A DNA stretch of 64,000 nucleotides from Chlorocebus sabaeus (taxonomy: Eukaryota > Chordata > Mammalia > Primates > Cercopithecidae). Shown piece by piece: positions 25,151-38,310 of this stretch. Both the position numbers and the translations under genes were made by a program. Within the stretch, counting starts at the first letter, position 1; each line of letters begins with the position of its first letter. The stretch covers positions 63,111,435-63,175,434 of the forward strand of contig NC_132904.1 of the NCBI RefSeq assembly GCF_047675955.1. Direction: 5' to 3'. The notes below the pieces were generated by a model. That model was not told where the DNA came from and made no database searches. It saw nothing but the letters and a program-made list of their open reading frames with translations.

Positions 25151-27196
25151 GAAAGAATCTTTCTGAAAAACTCCTCTGTGTTCTGTTAATTCATCTCACA
25201 GAGTTACATCTTTCCCTTCAAAAAGCCTTTCGCTAAGGCTGTTCTTGTGGAATTGGCAAAGGGATATTTGGAAGCCCATAGAGAGATATGGTGAAAAAGT
25301 AAATATCTTCTTTTGAAAACTGTAAAGAAGCTTTCTGAGAAACTGCTCTGTGTTCTGTTAATTCATCTCACAGAGTTACATCTTTCCCTTCAAGAAGCCT
25401 TTCGCTAAGGCTGTTCTTGTGGAATTGGCAAAGGGATATTTGGAAGCCCATAGAGGGCTATGGTGAAAAAGGAAATATCTTCCCTTCGAAACTGGAAAGA
25501 AGCTTTCTGAGAAACTGCTCTGTGTTCTGTTAATTCATCTCACAGAGTTACATCTTTCCCTTCAAGAAGCCTTTCGCTAAGGCTGTTCTTGTGGAATTGG
25601 CAAAGGGATATTTGGAAGCCCATAAAGGGCTAGGGTGAAAAAGGAAATATCTTCCGTTCAAAACTGGAAAGAAGCTTTCTGAGAAACTGCTCTGTGTTCC
25701 GTTAATTCATCTCACAGAGTTACATCTTTCCCTTCAGGAAGCCTTTCGTAAGGCTGTTCTGGTGGAATTGGCAAAGGGATATTTGGAAGCCCATAGAGGG
25801 CTATGGTGAAAAAGGAAATATCTTCCGTTCAAAACTGGAAAGAAGCTTTCTGAGAAACTGCTCTGTGTTCTGTTAATTCATCTCACAGTGTAACATCTTT
25901 CCCTTCAATTAGCCTTTCGCTAAGGCTGTTCTTGTGGAATTGGCAAAGGGATGTTTGGAAGCCCAGAGAGAGCTATGGTGAAAAAGGAAATATCTTCCGT
26001 TCAAAACTGGAAAGAAGCTTTCTGAGAAACTGCTCTATGTTCTGTTAATTCATCTCACAGAGTTACATCTTTCCCTTCAAGAAGCCTTTCGCTAAGGCTG
26101 TTCTTGTGGAATTGGCAAAGGTATATTTGGAAGCCCATAGAGGGCTACGGTGAAAAAGGAAATATCTTCCGTTGAAAACTGGAAAGACGCCTTCTGAGAA
26201 ACTGCTCTGTGTTCTGTTAATTCATCTCACAGAGTTACATCTTTCCCTTCAAGAAGCCTTTCGCTAAGGCTGTTCTTGTGGAATTGGCAAAGGGATATTT
26301 GGAAGCCCATAGAGGGCTATGGTGAAAACGGAAATATCTTCCGTTCAAAACTGGAAAGAACCTTTCTGAGAAACTGCTCTGTGTTCTGTTAATTCATCTC
26401 ACAGAGTTACATCTTTCCCTTCAATTAGCCTTTCGCTAAGGCTGTTCTTGTGGAATTGGCAAAGGGATATTTGGAAGACCATAGAGGTCTATGGTGAAAA
26501 AGGAAATATCTTCCGTTCAAAGCTGGAAAGAAGCTTTCTGAGAAACTGCTCTGTGTTCCGTTAATTCATCTCACAGAGTTACATCTTTCCCTTCAAGAAG
26601 CCTTTCGCTAAGGCTGTTCTGGTGGAATTGGCAAAGGGATATTTGGAAGCACATAGAGGGCTATGGTGAAAAAGGAAATATCTTCCGTTCAAAACTGGAA
26701 AGAATCTTTCTGAAAAACTGCTCTGTGTTCTGTTAATTCATCTCACAGAGTTACATCTTTCCCTTCAAAAAGCCTTTCTCTAAGGCTGTTCTTGTGGAAT
26801 TGGCAAAGGGATATTTGGAAGCCCATAGAGGGCTATGGTGAAAAAGGAAATATCTTCCTTTCAAAACTGGAAAGAAGCTTTCTGAGAAACTGCTCTGTGT
26901 TCTGTTAATTCATCTCACAGAGTTTCATCTCTCGCTTCACGAAGCCTTTCGTTAAGGCTGTTCTTGTGGAATTGGCAAAGGGATATTTGGAAGCCCATAG
27001 AGGGCTATGGTGAAAAAGTAAATATCTTCTTTTGAAAACTGCAAAGAAGCTTTCTGAGAAACTGCTCTGTGTTCTGTTAATTCATCTCACAGAGTTACAT
27101 CTTTCCCTTCAAGAAGCCTTTCGCTAAGGCTGTTCTTGTGGAATTGGCAAAGGGATATTTGGAAGCCCATAGAGGGCTATGGTGAAAAAGGAAATA
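24091..27196 (+). repeat. Long-distance block K, copy 1 (18 monomers)
   Basis: Matches 59160-62265 at a constant 35069 bp. GACCATAGAGGTC lies at 24414/59483, TTTCGTAAGGC at 25741/60810, GCCTTTCTCTAAGG at 26772/61841, and TTTTGAAAACTGCAAAG near 27030/62099. Confidence 0.85.
24900..25985 (+). repeat. 15-mer-spaced block, copy 1
   Basis: Matches 27480-28430 at 2579-2580 bp: GAATTTTCAAAGG (near 24907/27486), CATAAAGGGCTAGGG (25621/28201) and the one-base-short TTTCGTAAGGC (25741/28321). Confidence 0.8.
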
Positions 27197-27479
27197 TCTT
27201 CCGTTCAAAACTGGAAAGAAGCTTTCTGAGAAACTGCTCTGTGTTCTGTTAATTCATCTCACAGAGTTACATCTTTCCCTTCAAGAAGCCTTTCGCTGAG
27301 GCTGTTCTTGTGGAATTGGCAAAGGGATATTTGGAAGCCCATAGAGGGCTATGGTGAAAAAGGAAATATCTTCCGTTCAAAACTGGAAAGAAGCTTTCTG
27401 AGAAACTGCTCTGTGTTCTGTTAATTCATCTCACAGAGTTACATCTTTCCCTTCAAGAAGCTTTTCGCTAAGGCTGTTC

Positions 27480-28430
27480 TTGTGGAATTTTCAAAGGGAT
27501 ATTGGGAAGCCCATAGAGGGCTATGGTGAAAAAGGAAATATCTTCCGTTCAAAACTCGAAAGAAGCTTTCTGAGAAACTGTTCTGTGTTCCGTTAATTCA
27601 TCTCACAGAGTTACATCTTTCCCTTCAAGAAGCCTTTCCCTAAGGCTGTTCTTGTGGAATTGGCAAAGGGATATTTGGAAGCCCATAGAGGGCTATGGTG
27701 AAAAAGGAAATATCTTCCGTTCAAAACTGGAAAGAATCTTTCTGAAAAACTCCTCTGTGTTCTGTTAATTCATCTCACAGAGTTACATCTTTCCCTTCAA
27801 AAAGCCTTTCGCTAAGGCTGTTCTTGTGGAATTGGCAAAGGGATATTTGGAAGCCCATAGAGGGATATGGTGAAAAAGTAAATATCTTCTTTTGAAAACT
27901 GTAAAGAAGCTTTCTGAGAAACTGCTCTTTGTTCTGTTAATTCATCTCACAGAGTTACATCTTTCCCTTCAAGAAGCCTTTCGCTAAGGCTGTTCTTGTG
28001 GAATTGGCAAAGGGATATTTGGAAGCACATAGAGGGCTATGGTGAAAAAGGAAATATCTTCCCTTCAAAAATTGGAAAGAAGCTTTCTGAGAAACTGCTC
28101 TGTGTTCTGTTAATTCATCTCACAGAGTTACATCTTTCCCTTCAAGAAGCCTTTCGCTAAGGCTGTTCTGGTGGAATTGGCAAAGGGATATTTGGAAGCC
28201 CATAAAGGGCTAGGGTGAAAAAGGAAATATCTTCCGTTCAAAACTGGAAAGAAGCTTTCTGAGAAACTGCTCTGTGTTCCGTTAATTCATCTCACAGAGT
28301 TACATCTTTCCCTTCAGGAAGCCTTTCGTAAGGCTGTTCTGGTGGAATTGGCAAAGGGATATTTGGAAGCCCATAGAGGGCTATGGTGAAAAAGGAAATA
28401 TCTTCCGTTCAAAACTGGAAAGAAGCTTTC
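27480..28430 (+). repeat. 15-mer-spaced block, copy 2
   Basis: Counterpart of 24900-25985. Near 28430-28440 the sequence switches to the AACTTCTCTGTG / GATGTTTGG version found at 16920-17400 (offset 11519), so the block ends in a recombinant junction. Confidence 0.75.
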
Positions 28431-29064
28431 TGAGAAACTTCTCTGTGTTCTGTTAATTCATCTCACAGTGTAACATCTTTCCCTTCAATTAGCCTTTCGC
28501 TAAGGCTGTTCTTGTGGAATTGGCAAAGGGATGTTTGGAAGCCCATAGAGGGCTACGGTGAAAAAGGAAATATCTTCCGTTGAAAACTGGAAAGAAGCTT
28601 TCTGAGAAACTGCTCTGTGTTCCATTAATTCATCTCACAGAGTTACATCTTTCCCTTCAAGAAGCCTTTCGCTAAGGCTGTTCTTGTGGAATTGGCAAAG
28701 GGATATTTGGAAGCACATAGAGGGCTATGGTGAAAAAGGAAATATCTTCCGTTCAAAACTGGAAAGAATCTTTCTGAAAAACTGCTCTATGTTCTGTTAA
28801 TTCATCTCACAGAGTTACATCTTTCCCTTCAAAAAGCCTTTCGCTAATTCTGTTCCTGTGGAATTGGCAAAGGGATATTTGGAAGCCCATAGAGGGCTAT
28901 GCTGAAAAAGGAAATATCTTCCGTTCAAAACTGGAAAGAAGCTTTCTGAGAAACTGCTCTGTGTTCTGTTAATTCATCTCACAGAGTTACATCTTTCCCG
29001 TCAAGAAGCCTTTCGCTAAGGCTGTTCTTGTGGAATTGGCAAGGGATATTTGGAAGCCCATAGA

Positions 29065-31127
29065 GGGCTTTGGTGAAAAAGGAAATATCTTCCGTTCAAA
29101 ACTGGAAAGAAACTTTCTGAGAAACTGCTCTGTGTTCCGTTAATTCATCTCACAGAGTTACATCTTTCCCTTCAAGAAGCCTTTCCCTAAGGCTGTTCTT
29201 GTGGAATTGGCAAAGGGATATTTGGAAGCCCATAGAGGGCTATGGTGAAAAAGGAAATATCTTCCGTTCAAAACTGGAAAGAATCTTTCTGAAAAACTCC
29301 TCTGTGTTCTGTTAATTCATCTCACAGAGTTACATCTTTCCCTTCAAAAAGCCTTTCGCTAAGGCTGTTCTTGTGGAATTGGCAAAGGGATATTTGGAAG
29401 CCCATAGAGGGCTATGGTGAAAAAGTAAATATCTTCTTTTGAAAACTGTAAAGAAGCTTTCTGAGAAACTGCTCTGTGTTCTGTTAATTCATCTCACAGA
29501 GTTACATCTTTCCCTTCAAGAAGCCTTTCGCTAAGGCTGTTCTTGTGGAATTGGCAAAGGGATATTTGGAAGCCCATAGAGGGCTATGGTGAAAAAGTAA
29601 ATATCTTCCTTTCAAAACTGGAAAGAAGCTTTCTGAGAAACTGCTCTGTGTTCTGTTAATTCATCTCACAGAGTTACATCTCTCGCTTCACGAAGCCTTT
29701 CGTTAAGGCTGTTCTTGTGGAATTGGCAAAGGGATATTTGGAAGCACATATAGGGCTATGGTGAAAAAGGAAATATCTTCCGTTCAAAACTGGAAAGAAT
29801 CTTTCTGAAAAACTGCTCTGTGTTCTGTTAATTCATCTCACAGAGTTACATCTTTCCCTTCAAGAAGCCTTTCGCTGAGGCTGTTCTTGTGGAATTGGCA
29901 AAGGGATATTTGTAAGCCCATAGAGGGCTATGGTGAAAAAGGAAATATCTTCCGTTCAAAACTGGAAAGAAGCTTTCTGAGAAACTGCTCTGTGTTCTGT
30001 TAATTCATCTCACAGAGTTACATCTTTCCCTTCAAGAAGCCTTTCGCTAAGGCTGTTCTTGTGGAATTTTCAAAGGGATATTTGGAAGCCCATAGAGGGC
30101 TATGGTGAAAAAGGAAATATCTTCCGTTCAAAACTGGAAAGAAGCTTTCTGAGAAACTGCTCTGTGTTCCGTTAATTCATCTCACAGAGTTACATCTTTC
30201 CCTTCAAGAAGCCTTTCCCTAAGGCTGTTCTTGTGGAATTGGCAAAGGGATATTTGGAAGCCCATAAAGGGCTAGGGTGAAAAAGGAAATATCTTCCGTT
30301 CAAAACTGGAAAGAAGCTTTCTGAGAAACTGCTCTGTGTTCCGTTAATTCATCTCACAGAGTTACATCTTTCCCTTCAGGAAGCCTTTCGTAAGGCTGTT
30401 CTGGTGGAATTGGCAAAGGGATATTTGGAAGCCCATAGAGGGCTATGGTGAAAAAGGAAATATCTTCCGTTCAAAACTGGAAAGAAGCTTTCTGAGAAAC
30501 TGCTCTGTGTTCTGTTAATTCATCTCACAGTGTAACATCTTTCCCTTCAATTAGCCTTTCGCTAAGGCTGTTCTTGTGGAATTGGCAAAGGGATGTTTGG
30601 AAGCCCAGAGAGAGCTATGGTGAAAAAGGAAATATCTTCCGTTCAAAACTGGAAAGAAGCTTTCTGAGAAACTGCTCTATGTTCTGTTAATTCATCTCAC
30701 AGAGTTACATCTTTCCCTTCAAGAAGCCTTTCGCTAAGGCTGTTCTTGTGGAATTGGCAAAGGTATATTTGGAAGCCCATAGAGGGCTACGGTGAAAAAG
30801 GAAATATCTTCCGTTGAAAACTGGAAAGACGCCTTCTGAGAAACTGCTCTGTGTTCTGTTAATTCATCTCACAGAGTTACATCTTTCCCTTCAAGAAGCC
30901 TTTCGCTAAGGCTGTTCTTGTGGAATTGGCAAAGGGATATTTGGAAGCCCATAGAGGGCTATGGTGAAAAAGGAAATATCTTCCGTTCAAAACTGGAAAG
31001 AACCTTTCTGAGAAACTGCTCTGTGTTCTGTTAATTCATCTCACAGAGTTACATCTTTCCCTTCAATTAGCCTTTCGCTAAGGCTGTTCTTGTGGAATTG
31101 GCAAAGGGATATTTGGAAGACCATAGA
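29065..31127 (+). repeat. 12-mer higher-order unit, copy 1 (2063 bp)
   Basis: GAAACTTTC at 29111 recurs at 31174, and AGAGAGAGCT at 30607 recurs at 32670, both 2063 bp apart (12 monomers minus one base). All intervening marker monomers also line up. Confidence 0.9.
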
Positions 31128-33190
31128 GGTCTATGGTGAAAAAGGAAATATCTTCCGTTCAAAACTGGAAAGAAACTTTCTGAGAAACTGCTCTGTGTTC
31201 CGTTAATTCATCTCACAGAGTTACATCTTTCCCTTCAAGAAGCCTTTCCCTAAGGCTGTTCTTGTGGAATTGGCAAAGGGATATTTGGAAGCCCATAGAG
31301 GGCTATGGTGAAAAAGGAAATATCTTCCGTTCAAAACTGGAAAGAATCTTTCTGAAAAACTCCTCTGTGTTCTGTTAATTCATCTCACAGAGTTACATCT
31401 TTCCCTTCAAAAAGCCTTTCGCTAAGGCTGTTCTTGTGGAATTGGCAAAGGGATATTTGGAAGCCCATAGAGGGCTATGGTGAAAAAGTAAATATCTTCT
31501 TTTGAAAACTGTAAAGAAGCTTTCTGAGAAACTGCTCTGTGTTCTGTTAATTCATCTCACAGAGTTACATCTTTCCCTTCAAGAAGCCTTTCGCTAAGGC
31601 TGTTCTTGTGGAATTGGCAAAGGGATATTTGGAAGCCCATAGAGGGCTATGGTGAAAAAGTAAATATCTTCCTTTCAAAACTGGAAAGAAGCTTTCTGAG
31701 AAACTGCTCTGTGTTCTGTTAATTCATCTCACAGAGTTACATCTCTCGCTTCACGAAGCCTTTCGTTAAGGCTGTTCTTGTGGAATTGGCAAAGGGATAT
31801 TTGGAAGCACATATAGGGCTATGGTGAAAAAGGAAATATCTTCCGTTCAAAACTGGAAAGAATCTTTCTGAAAAACTGCTCTGTGTTCTGTTAATTCATC
31901 TCACAGAGTTACATCTTTCCCTTCAAGAAGCCTTTCGCTGAGGCTGTTCTTGTGGAATTGGCAAAGGGATATTTGTAAGCCCATAGAGGGCTATGGTGAA
32001 AAAGGAAATATCTTCCGTTCAAAACTGGAAAGAAGCTTTCTGAGAAACTGCTCTGTGTTCTGTTAATTCATCTCACAGAGTTACATCTTTCCCTTCAAGA
32101 AGCCTTTCGCTAAGGCTGTTCTTGTGGAATTTTCAAAGGGATATTTGGAAGCCCATAGAGGGCTATGGTGAAAAAGGAAATATCTTCCGTTCAAAACTGG
32201 AAAGAAGCTTTCTGAGAAACTGCTCTGTGTTCCGTTAATTCATCTCACAGAGTTACATCTTTCCCTTCAAGAAGCCTTTCCCTAAGGCTGTTCTTGTGGA
32301 ATTGGCAAAGGGATATTTGGAAGCCCATAAAGGGCTAGGGTGAAAAAGGAAATATCTTCCGTTCAAAACTGGAAAGAAGCTTTCTGAGAAACTGCTCTGT
32401 GTTCCGTTAATTCATCTCACAGAGTTACATCTTTCCCTTCAGGAAGCCTTTCGTAAGGCTGTTCTGGTGGAATTGGCAAAGGGATATTTGGAAGCCCATA
32501 GAGGGCTATGGTGAAAAAGGAAATATCTTCCGTTCAAAACTGGAAAGAAGCTTTCTGAGAAACTGCTCTGTGTTCTGTTAATTCATCTCACAGTGTAACA
32601 TCTTTCCCTTCAATTAGCCTTTCGCTAAGGCTGTTCTTGTGGAATTGGCAAAGGGATGTTTGGAAGCCCAGAGAGAGCTATGGTGAAAAAGGAAATATCT
32701 TCCGTTCAAAACTGGAAAGAAGCTTTCTGAGAAACTGCTCTATGTTCTGTTAATTCATCTCACAGAGTTACATCTTTCCCTTCAAGAAGCCTTTCGCTAA
32801 GGCTGTTCTTGTGGAATTGGCAAAGGTATATTTGGAAGCCCATAGAGGGCTACGGTGAAAAAGGAAATATCTTCCGTTGAAAACTGGAAAGACGCCTTCT
32901 GAGAAACTGCTCTGTGTTCTGTTAATTCATCTCACAGAGTTACATCTTTCCCTTCAAGAAGCCTTTCGCTAAGGCTGTTCTTGTGGAATTGGCAAAGGGA
33001 TATTTGGAAGCCCATAGAGGGCTATGGTGAAAAAGGAAATATCTTCCGTTCAAAACTGGAAAGAACCTTTCTGAGAAACTGCTCTGTGTTCTGTTAATTC
33101 ATCTCACAGAGTTACATCTTTCCCTTCAATTAGCCTTTCGCTAAGGCTGTTCTTGTGGAATTGGCAAAGGGATATTTGGAAGACCATAGA
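31128..33190 (+). repeat. 12-mer higher-order unit, copy 2
   Basis: Immediately follows copy 1. At the copy-copy junction (about 31119-31174) a GACC/GGTC dyad and A box are joined to the GAAACTTTC monomer. At the far end (33182 on) the same dyad is followed by AAAGCTGG, its usual partner. The junction therefore marks an exchange within the A-box to HindIII interval. Confidence 0.88.
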
Positions 33191-34504
33191 GGTCTATGGT
33201 GAAAAAGGAAATATCTTCCGTTCAAAGCTGGAAAGAAGCTTTCTGAGAAACTGCTCTGTGTTCCGTTAATTCATCTCACAGAGTTACATCTTTCCCTTCA
33301 AGAAGCCTTTCGCTAAGGCTGTTCTGGTGGAATTGGCAAAGGGATATTTGGAAGCACATAGAGGGCTATGGTGAAAAAGGAAATATCTTCCGTTCAAAAC
33401 TGGAAAGAATCTTTCTGAAAAACTGCTCTGTGTTCTGTTAATTCATCTCACAGAGTTTCACCTTTCCCTTCAAAAAGCCTTTCGCTAAGGCTGTTCTTGT
33501 GGAATTGGCAAAGGGATATTTGGAAGCCCATAGAGGGCTATGGTGAAAAAGGAAATATCTTCCGTTCAAAACTGGAAAGAATCTTTCTGAAAAACTGCTC
33601 TGTGTTCTGTTAATTCATGTCACAGAGTTACATCTTTCCCTTCAAAAAGCCTTTCGCTAAGGCTGTTCTTGTGGAATTGGCAAAGGGATATTTGGAAGCC
33701 CATAGAGGGTTATGGTGAAAAAGGAAATATCTTCCTTTCAAAACTGGAAAGAAGCTTTCTGAGAAACTGCTCTGTGTTCTGTTAATTTATCTCACAGAGT
33801 TACATCTCTCGCTTCACGAAACCTTTCGTTAAGGCTGTTCTTGTGGAATTGGCAAAGGGATATTTGGAAGCCCATACAGGGCTATGGTGAAAAAGGAAAT
33901 ATCTTCCGTTCAAAACTGGAAAGAAGCTTTCTGAGAAACTGCTCTGTGTTCTGTTAATTCATCTCACAGAGTTACATATTTCACTTCAAGAAGCCTTTCG
34001 CTAAGGCTGTTCTTATGGAATTGGCAAAGGGATATTTGGAAGACCATAGAGGGCTATGGTGAAAAAGGAAATATCTTCCCTTCAAAACTGGAAAGAAGCT
34101 TTCTGAGAAACTGCTCTGTGTTCTGTTAATTCATCTCACAGTGTTACATCTTTCCCTTCAAGAAGCCTTTCGCTAAGGCTGTTCTTGTGGAATTGGCAAA
34201 TTGATATTTGGAAGCCCATAGAGGGCTACGGTGAAAAAGGAAATATCTTCCGTTCAAAACTGGAAAGAAGCTTTCTGAGAAACTGCTCTGTTTTCTGTTA
34301 ATTCATCTCACAGAGTTACATCTCTCGATTCAAGAAGCTTTTCGTTAAGGCTGTTCTTGTGGAATTGGCAAAGGGATATTTGGAAGCCAATAGAGGGCTA
34401 TGGTGAAAAAGGAAATATCTTCCGTTCAAAACTGGAAAGAAGCTTTCTGAGGAACTGCTCTGTGTTCTGTTAATTCATGTCACAGAGTTACATCTTTCCC
34501 TTCA

Positions 34505-34580
34505 ATTACCCTTTGGATAAGGCTGTTCTGGTGGAATTCGCAAAGTGATATTTGGCGGCCCATAGAGGGCTATGGCGAAA
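34505..34580 (+). repeat. TTACCC / CTATGGCG variant monomer (representative)
   Basis: This monomer family carries TTACCCTTTGGATAAGG, TTCTGGTGG, AAAGTGATATTTGG and an A box altered to CTATGGCGAAAAAGG. It weakens the AGCCTT hairpin to four pairs and adds a CpG in the A box. It is found only in the type A domains (about 22 copies), which makes it a good domain marker. Confidence 0.75.
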
Positions 34581-34879
34581 AAGGAAATATCTTCCGTTCA
34601 AAACTGGAAAGAAACTTTCTGAGAAACTGCTCTCTGTTCTGTTAATTCATCTCACAGAGTTACATCTTTCCCTTCAAAAAGCCTTTCGTTAAGGCTGTTC
34701 TTGTGAAATTGGCAAAGGGATATTTCGAAGCCCATAGAGGGCTATGGTGAAAAAGGAAATATCTTCCGTTCAAAACTGGAAAGAAGCTTTCAGAGAAACT
34801 GCTTTGTGTTCTGTTAATTCATCTCACAGAGTTACATCTTTCCCTTCAAGAAGCCTTTTGCTAAGGCTGTTCTTGTGGA

Positions 34880-36560
34880 ATTGGCAAAGGGATATTTGGA
34901 AGCCCATAGAGGGCTATGGTGAAAAAGGAAATATCTTCCGTTCAAAACTGGAAAGAAGCTTTTTAAGAAACTGCTCTGTGTTCTGTTATTTCATCTCACA
35001 GAGTTACATCTCTCGATTCAAGAAGCCTTTCGTTAAGGCTGTTCTTGTGGAATTGGCAAAGGGATATTTGGAAGCCAATAGAGGGCTATGGTGAAAAAGG
35101 AAATATCTTCCGTTCAAAACTGGAAAGAAGCTTTCTGAGAAACTGCTCTGTGTTCTGTTAATTCATGTCACAGAGTTACATCTTTCCCTTCAATTACCCT
35201 TTGGATAAGGCTGTTCTGGTGGAATTGGCAAAGTGATATTTGGCGGCCCATAGAGGGCTATGGCGAAAAAGGAAATATCTTCCGTTCAAAACTGGAAAGA
35301 AGCTTTCTGAGAAACTGCTCTGTGTTTTGTTAATTCATCTCACAGAGTTACATCGTTCCCTTCAAGAAGCCTTTCGCTAAGGCTGTTCTTGTGGAATTGG
35401 CAAAGGGATATTTGGAAGCCCATAGAGGGATATGGTGAAAAAGTAAATATCTTCTTTTGAAAACTGTAAAGAAGCTTTCTAAGAAACTGCTCTGTGTTCT
35501 GTTAATTCATCTCACAGAGTTACATCTTTCCCTTCAAGAAGCCTTTCGCTAAGGCTGTTCTTGTGGAATTGGCAAAGGGATATTTGGAAGCCCATAGAGG
35601 GCTATGGTGAAAAAGGAAATATCTTCCCTTCAAAACTGGAAAGAAGCTTTCTGAGAAACTGCTCTGTGTTCTGTTAATTCATCTCACAGAGTTACATCTT
35701 TCCCTTCAAGAAGCCTTTCGCTAAGGCTGTTCTTGTGCATTTTCAAAGGGATATTTGGAAGCCCGTAGTGGGCTACGGTGAAAAAGGAAATATCTTCCGT
35801 TCAAAACTGGAAAGAAGCTTTCTGAGAAACTGCTCTGTGTTCTGTTAATTCATCTCACAGAGTTACATCTTTCCCTTCAATTACCCTTTGGATAAGGCTG
35901 TTCTGGTGGAATTGGCAAAGTGATATTTTGAGGCCCATAGAGGGCTATGGCGAAAAAGGAAATATCTTCCGTTCAAAACTGGAAAGAAGTTTTCTGAGAA
36001 ACTGCTCTGTGTTTTGTTAATTCATCTCACAGAGTTACATCTTTCCCTTCAAGAAGCCTTTCGCTAAGGCTGTTCTTGTGGAATTGGCAAAGGGATATTT
36101 GGAAGCCCATAGAGGGCTATAGTGAAAAAGGAAATATCTTCCGTTGAAAACTGGAAAGACGCCTTCTGAGAATCTGCTCTGTGTTCTGTTAATTCATCTC
36201 ACAGAGTTACATGTTTCCCTTCAAGAAGCCTTTCGCTAAGGCTGTTCTTGTGGAATTGGCAAAGGGATATTTGGAAGCCCATAGAGGGCTGTGGTGAAAA
36301 AGGAAATATCTTCCGTTCAAAACTGGAAAGAAGCTTTCTGAAAAACTGCTCTGTGTTCTGTTAATTCATCTCACAGAGTTACATCTTTCCCTTCAAAAAG
36401 CCTTTCGCTAAGGCTGTTCTTGTGGAATTGGCAAAGGGATATTTGGAAGCCCATAGAGGGCTATGGTGAAAAAGGAAATATCTTCCGTTCAAAACTGGAA
36501 AGAAGCTTTCTGAGAAACTGCTCTGTGTTCTGTTAATTCATCTCACAGAGTTACATCTTT
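34880..36560 (+). repeat. Block D, copy 1
   Basis: Matches 41240-42920 at a constant 6360 bp: CTCTCGATTC (35011/41371), GTGCATTTTCAAAGG (near 35736/42096) and AGTGAAAAAGG. It ends at about 36564/42924, where TTTCCCGTCAAG here faces TTTCCCTTCAAG and AGCCAAGG. Confidence 0.8.
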
Positions 36561-37065
36561 CCCGTCAAGAAGCCTTTCGCTAAGGCTGTTCTGGTGGAAT
36601 TGGCAAAGTGATATTTGGAAGCACATAGAGGGCTATGGTGAAAAAGGAAATATCTTCCGTTCAAAACTGGAAAGAAGCTTTCTGAGATACTGCTCTGTGT
36701 TCTGTTAATTCATCTCACAGAGTTACATCTTTCCCTTCAAGAAGCCTTTCGCTAAGGCTGTTCTTGTGGATTTTCAAAGGGATATTTTGAAGCCCGTAGT
36801 GGGCTACGGTGAAAAAGGAAATATCTTCCGTTCAAAACTGGAAAGAAGCTTTCTGAGAAACTGCTCTGTGTTCTGTTAATTCATCTCACAGAGTTACATC
36901 TTTCCCTTCAAGAAGCCTTTAGCCAAGGTTGTTCTTGTGGAATTGGCAAAGGGATATTTGGAAGCCCATAGAGGGCTATGGTGAAAAAGGAAATATCTTC
37001 CGTTCAAAACTGGAAAGAAGCTTTTTAAGAAACTGCTCTGTGTTCTGTTAATTCATCTCACAGAG
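35780..37065 (+). repeat. Block E, copy 1
   Basis: Matches 40078-41363 at 4298 bp (25 monomers minus 2): CTATAGTG (36113/40411), TGTGGTG, CCCGTCAAG, and CCGTAGTGGGCTACGG (36794/41092). Confidence 0.8.
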
Positions 37066-37069
37066 TTAC

Positions 37070-38310
37070 ATCTTTCCCTTCAAGAAGCCTTTCGCTAAGG
37101 CTGTTCTTGTGGAATTGGCAAAGGTATATTTGGAAGCCCATAGAGGGCTACGGTGAAAAAGGAAATATCTTCCGTTGAAAACTGGAAAGACGCCTTCTGA
37201 GAAACTGCTCTGTGTTCTGTTAATTCATCTCACAGAGTTACATCTTTCCCTTCAAGAAGCCTTTCGCTAAGGCTGTTCTTGTGGAATTGGCAAAGGTATA
37301 TTTGGAACCCCTAGAGGGCTATGGTGAAAAAGGATATATCTGCCGATCACAACTGGAAAGAAGCTTTCTGAGGAACTGCTCTGTGTTCTGTTAATTCATC
37401 TCACAGAGTTACATCTTTCCCTTCAAAAAGCCTTTCGCTAAGGCTGTTGTTGTGCAATTGGCAAAGGGATATTTGGAAGCCCATAGAGGGCTATGGTGAA
37501 AAAGGAAATATCTTCCGTTCAAAACTGGAAAGACGCTTTCTGAGAAACTGCTCTGTGTTCTGTTAATTCATCTCACAGAGTTACATCTTTTCCTTCAAGA
37601 AGCCTTTCGCTAAGGCTGTTCTTGTGGAATTGGCAAAGGGATATTTGGAAGCCCATAGAGGGCTATGGTGAAAAAGGAAATATCTTCCCTTCACAACTGG
37701 AAAGAAGCTTTCTGAGAAACTGCTCTGTGTTCTGTTAATTCATCTCACAGAGTTACATCTTTCCCTTCAAAAAGCCTTTCGCTAAGGCTGTTCTTGTGGA
37801 ATTGGGAAAGCGATATTTGGAAGCCCATAGAGGGCTATGGTGAAAAAGTAAATATCTTCCTTTCAAAACTGGAAAGAAGCTTTCTGAGAAACTGCTCTGT
37901 GTTCTGTTAATTCATCTCACAGAGTTACATGTCTTGCTTCACGAAGCCTTTCGTTAAGGCTGTTCTTCTGGAATTGGCAAAGGGATATTTGGAAGCCCAT
38001 AGAGGGCTATGGTGAAAAAGGAAATATCTTCCGTTCAAAACTGGAAAGAAGCTTTCTGAGAAACTGCTCTGTGTTCTGTTAATTCATGTCACAGAGCTAC
38101 ATCTTTCCCTTCAAGAAGCCTTTCGCTAAGGCTGTTCTTGTGGAATTGGCAAAGGGATATTTGGAAGCCCATAGAGGGCTACGGTGCAAAAGGAAATATC
38201 TTCCGTTCAAAACTGGAAAGAAGCTTTCTGAGAAACTGCTCTGTGTTCTGTTAATTCATCTCACAGAGTTACATCTTTCCCTTCAAGAAGCCTTTCGCTA
38301 AGGCTGTTCT
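37070..38310 (+). repeat. Block F, copy 1 of 3
   Basis: Contains the odd monomer GAACCCCTAGAGGG / GGATATATCTGCCG / ATCACAACTGG (37307 on). The same run recurs at 47450 (offset 10143) and 57763 (a further 10313). Small differences are ACATGTCTTGC here against ACATCTCTTGC, and TGCAAAAGG against TGAAAAAGG. Confidence 0.85.

Larger units (their letters stand above)
9990..33400 (+). repeat. Type B sub-domain, central
   Basis: Marked by TTCCGTTAATTC, AGTGTAACATC, GAATTTTCAAAGG, paired GACCATAGAGGTCTATGG (10149, 20976, 24414, 26477, 31119, 33182), CATAAAGGGCTAGGG (for example 16167, 16682, 25621, 28201), and AAAGTAAATATC with TTTTGAAAACTGTAAAG (for example 12761, 13964). I saw no TTACCC monomer here. 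Copies sit at offsets of 5843, 5155, 3438, 2580 and 2063 bp, described separately. Confidence 0.7.
33400..38270 (+). repeat. Type A sub-domain, second
   Basis: TTACCC monomers return (34505, 35194, 35881), as do CTCTCGATTCAAG monomers 688 bp apart (34323 and 35011). 33400-34260 resembles 44750-45600 (offset 11346; TTTCACTTCAAG at 33979/45325). 34320-35090 resembles 46530-47200 (offset about 12205). A 116-codon open frame at 34744-35094 is only a chance gap, created where CTTTCAGAG replaces CTTTCTGAG and removes a stop. Confidence 0.7.

Noticed and set aside
34555..34585. Possible CENP-B box on the minus strand of CTATGGCGAAAAAGG monomers
   Set aside because: The complement gives TTTCGCCATAGCCCTC. 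It has TTCG, the central A and the following C, but lacks the required GGG, and its orientation is opposite to the human box. The same holds for TTTCGTTAAGGCTG on the plus strand.
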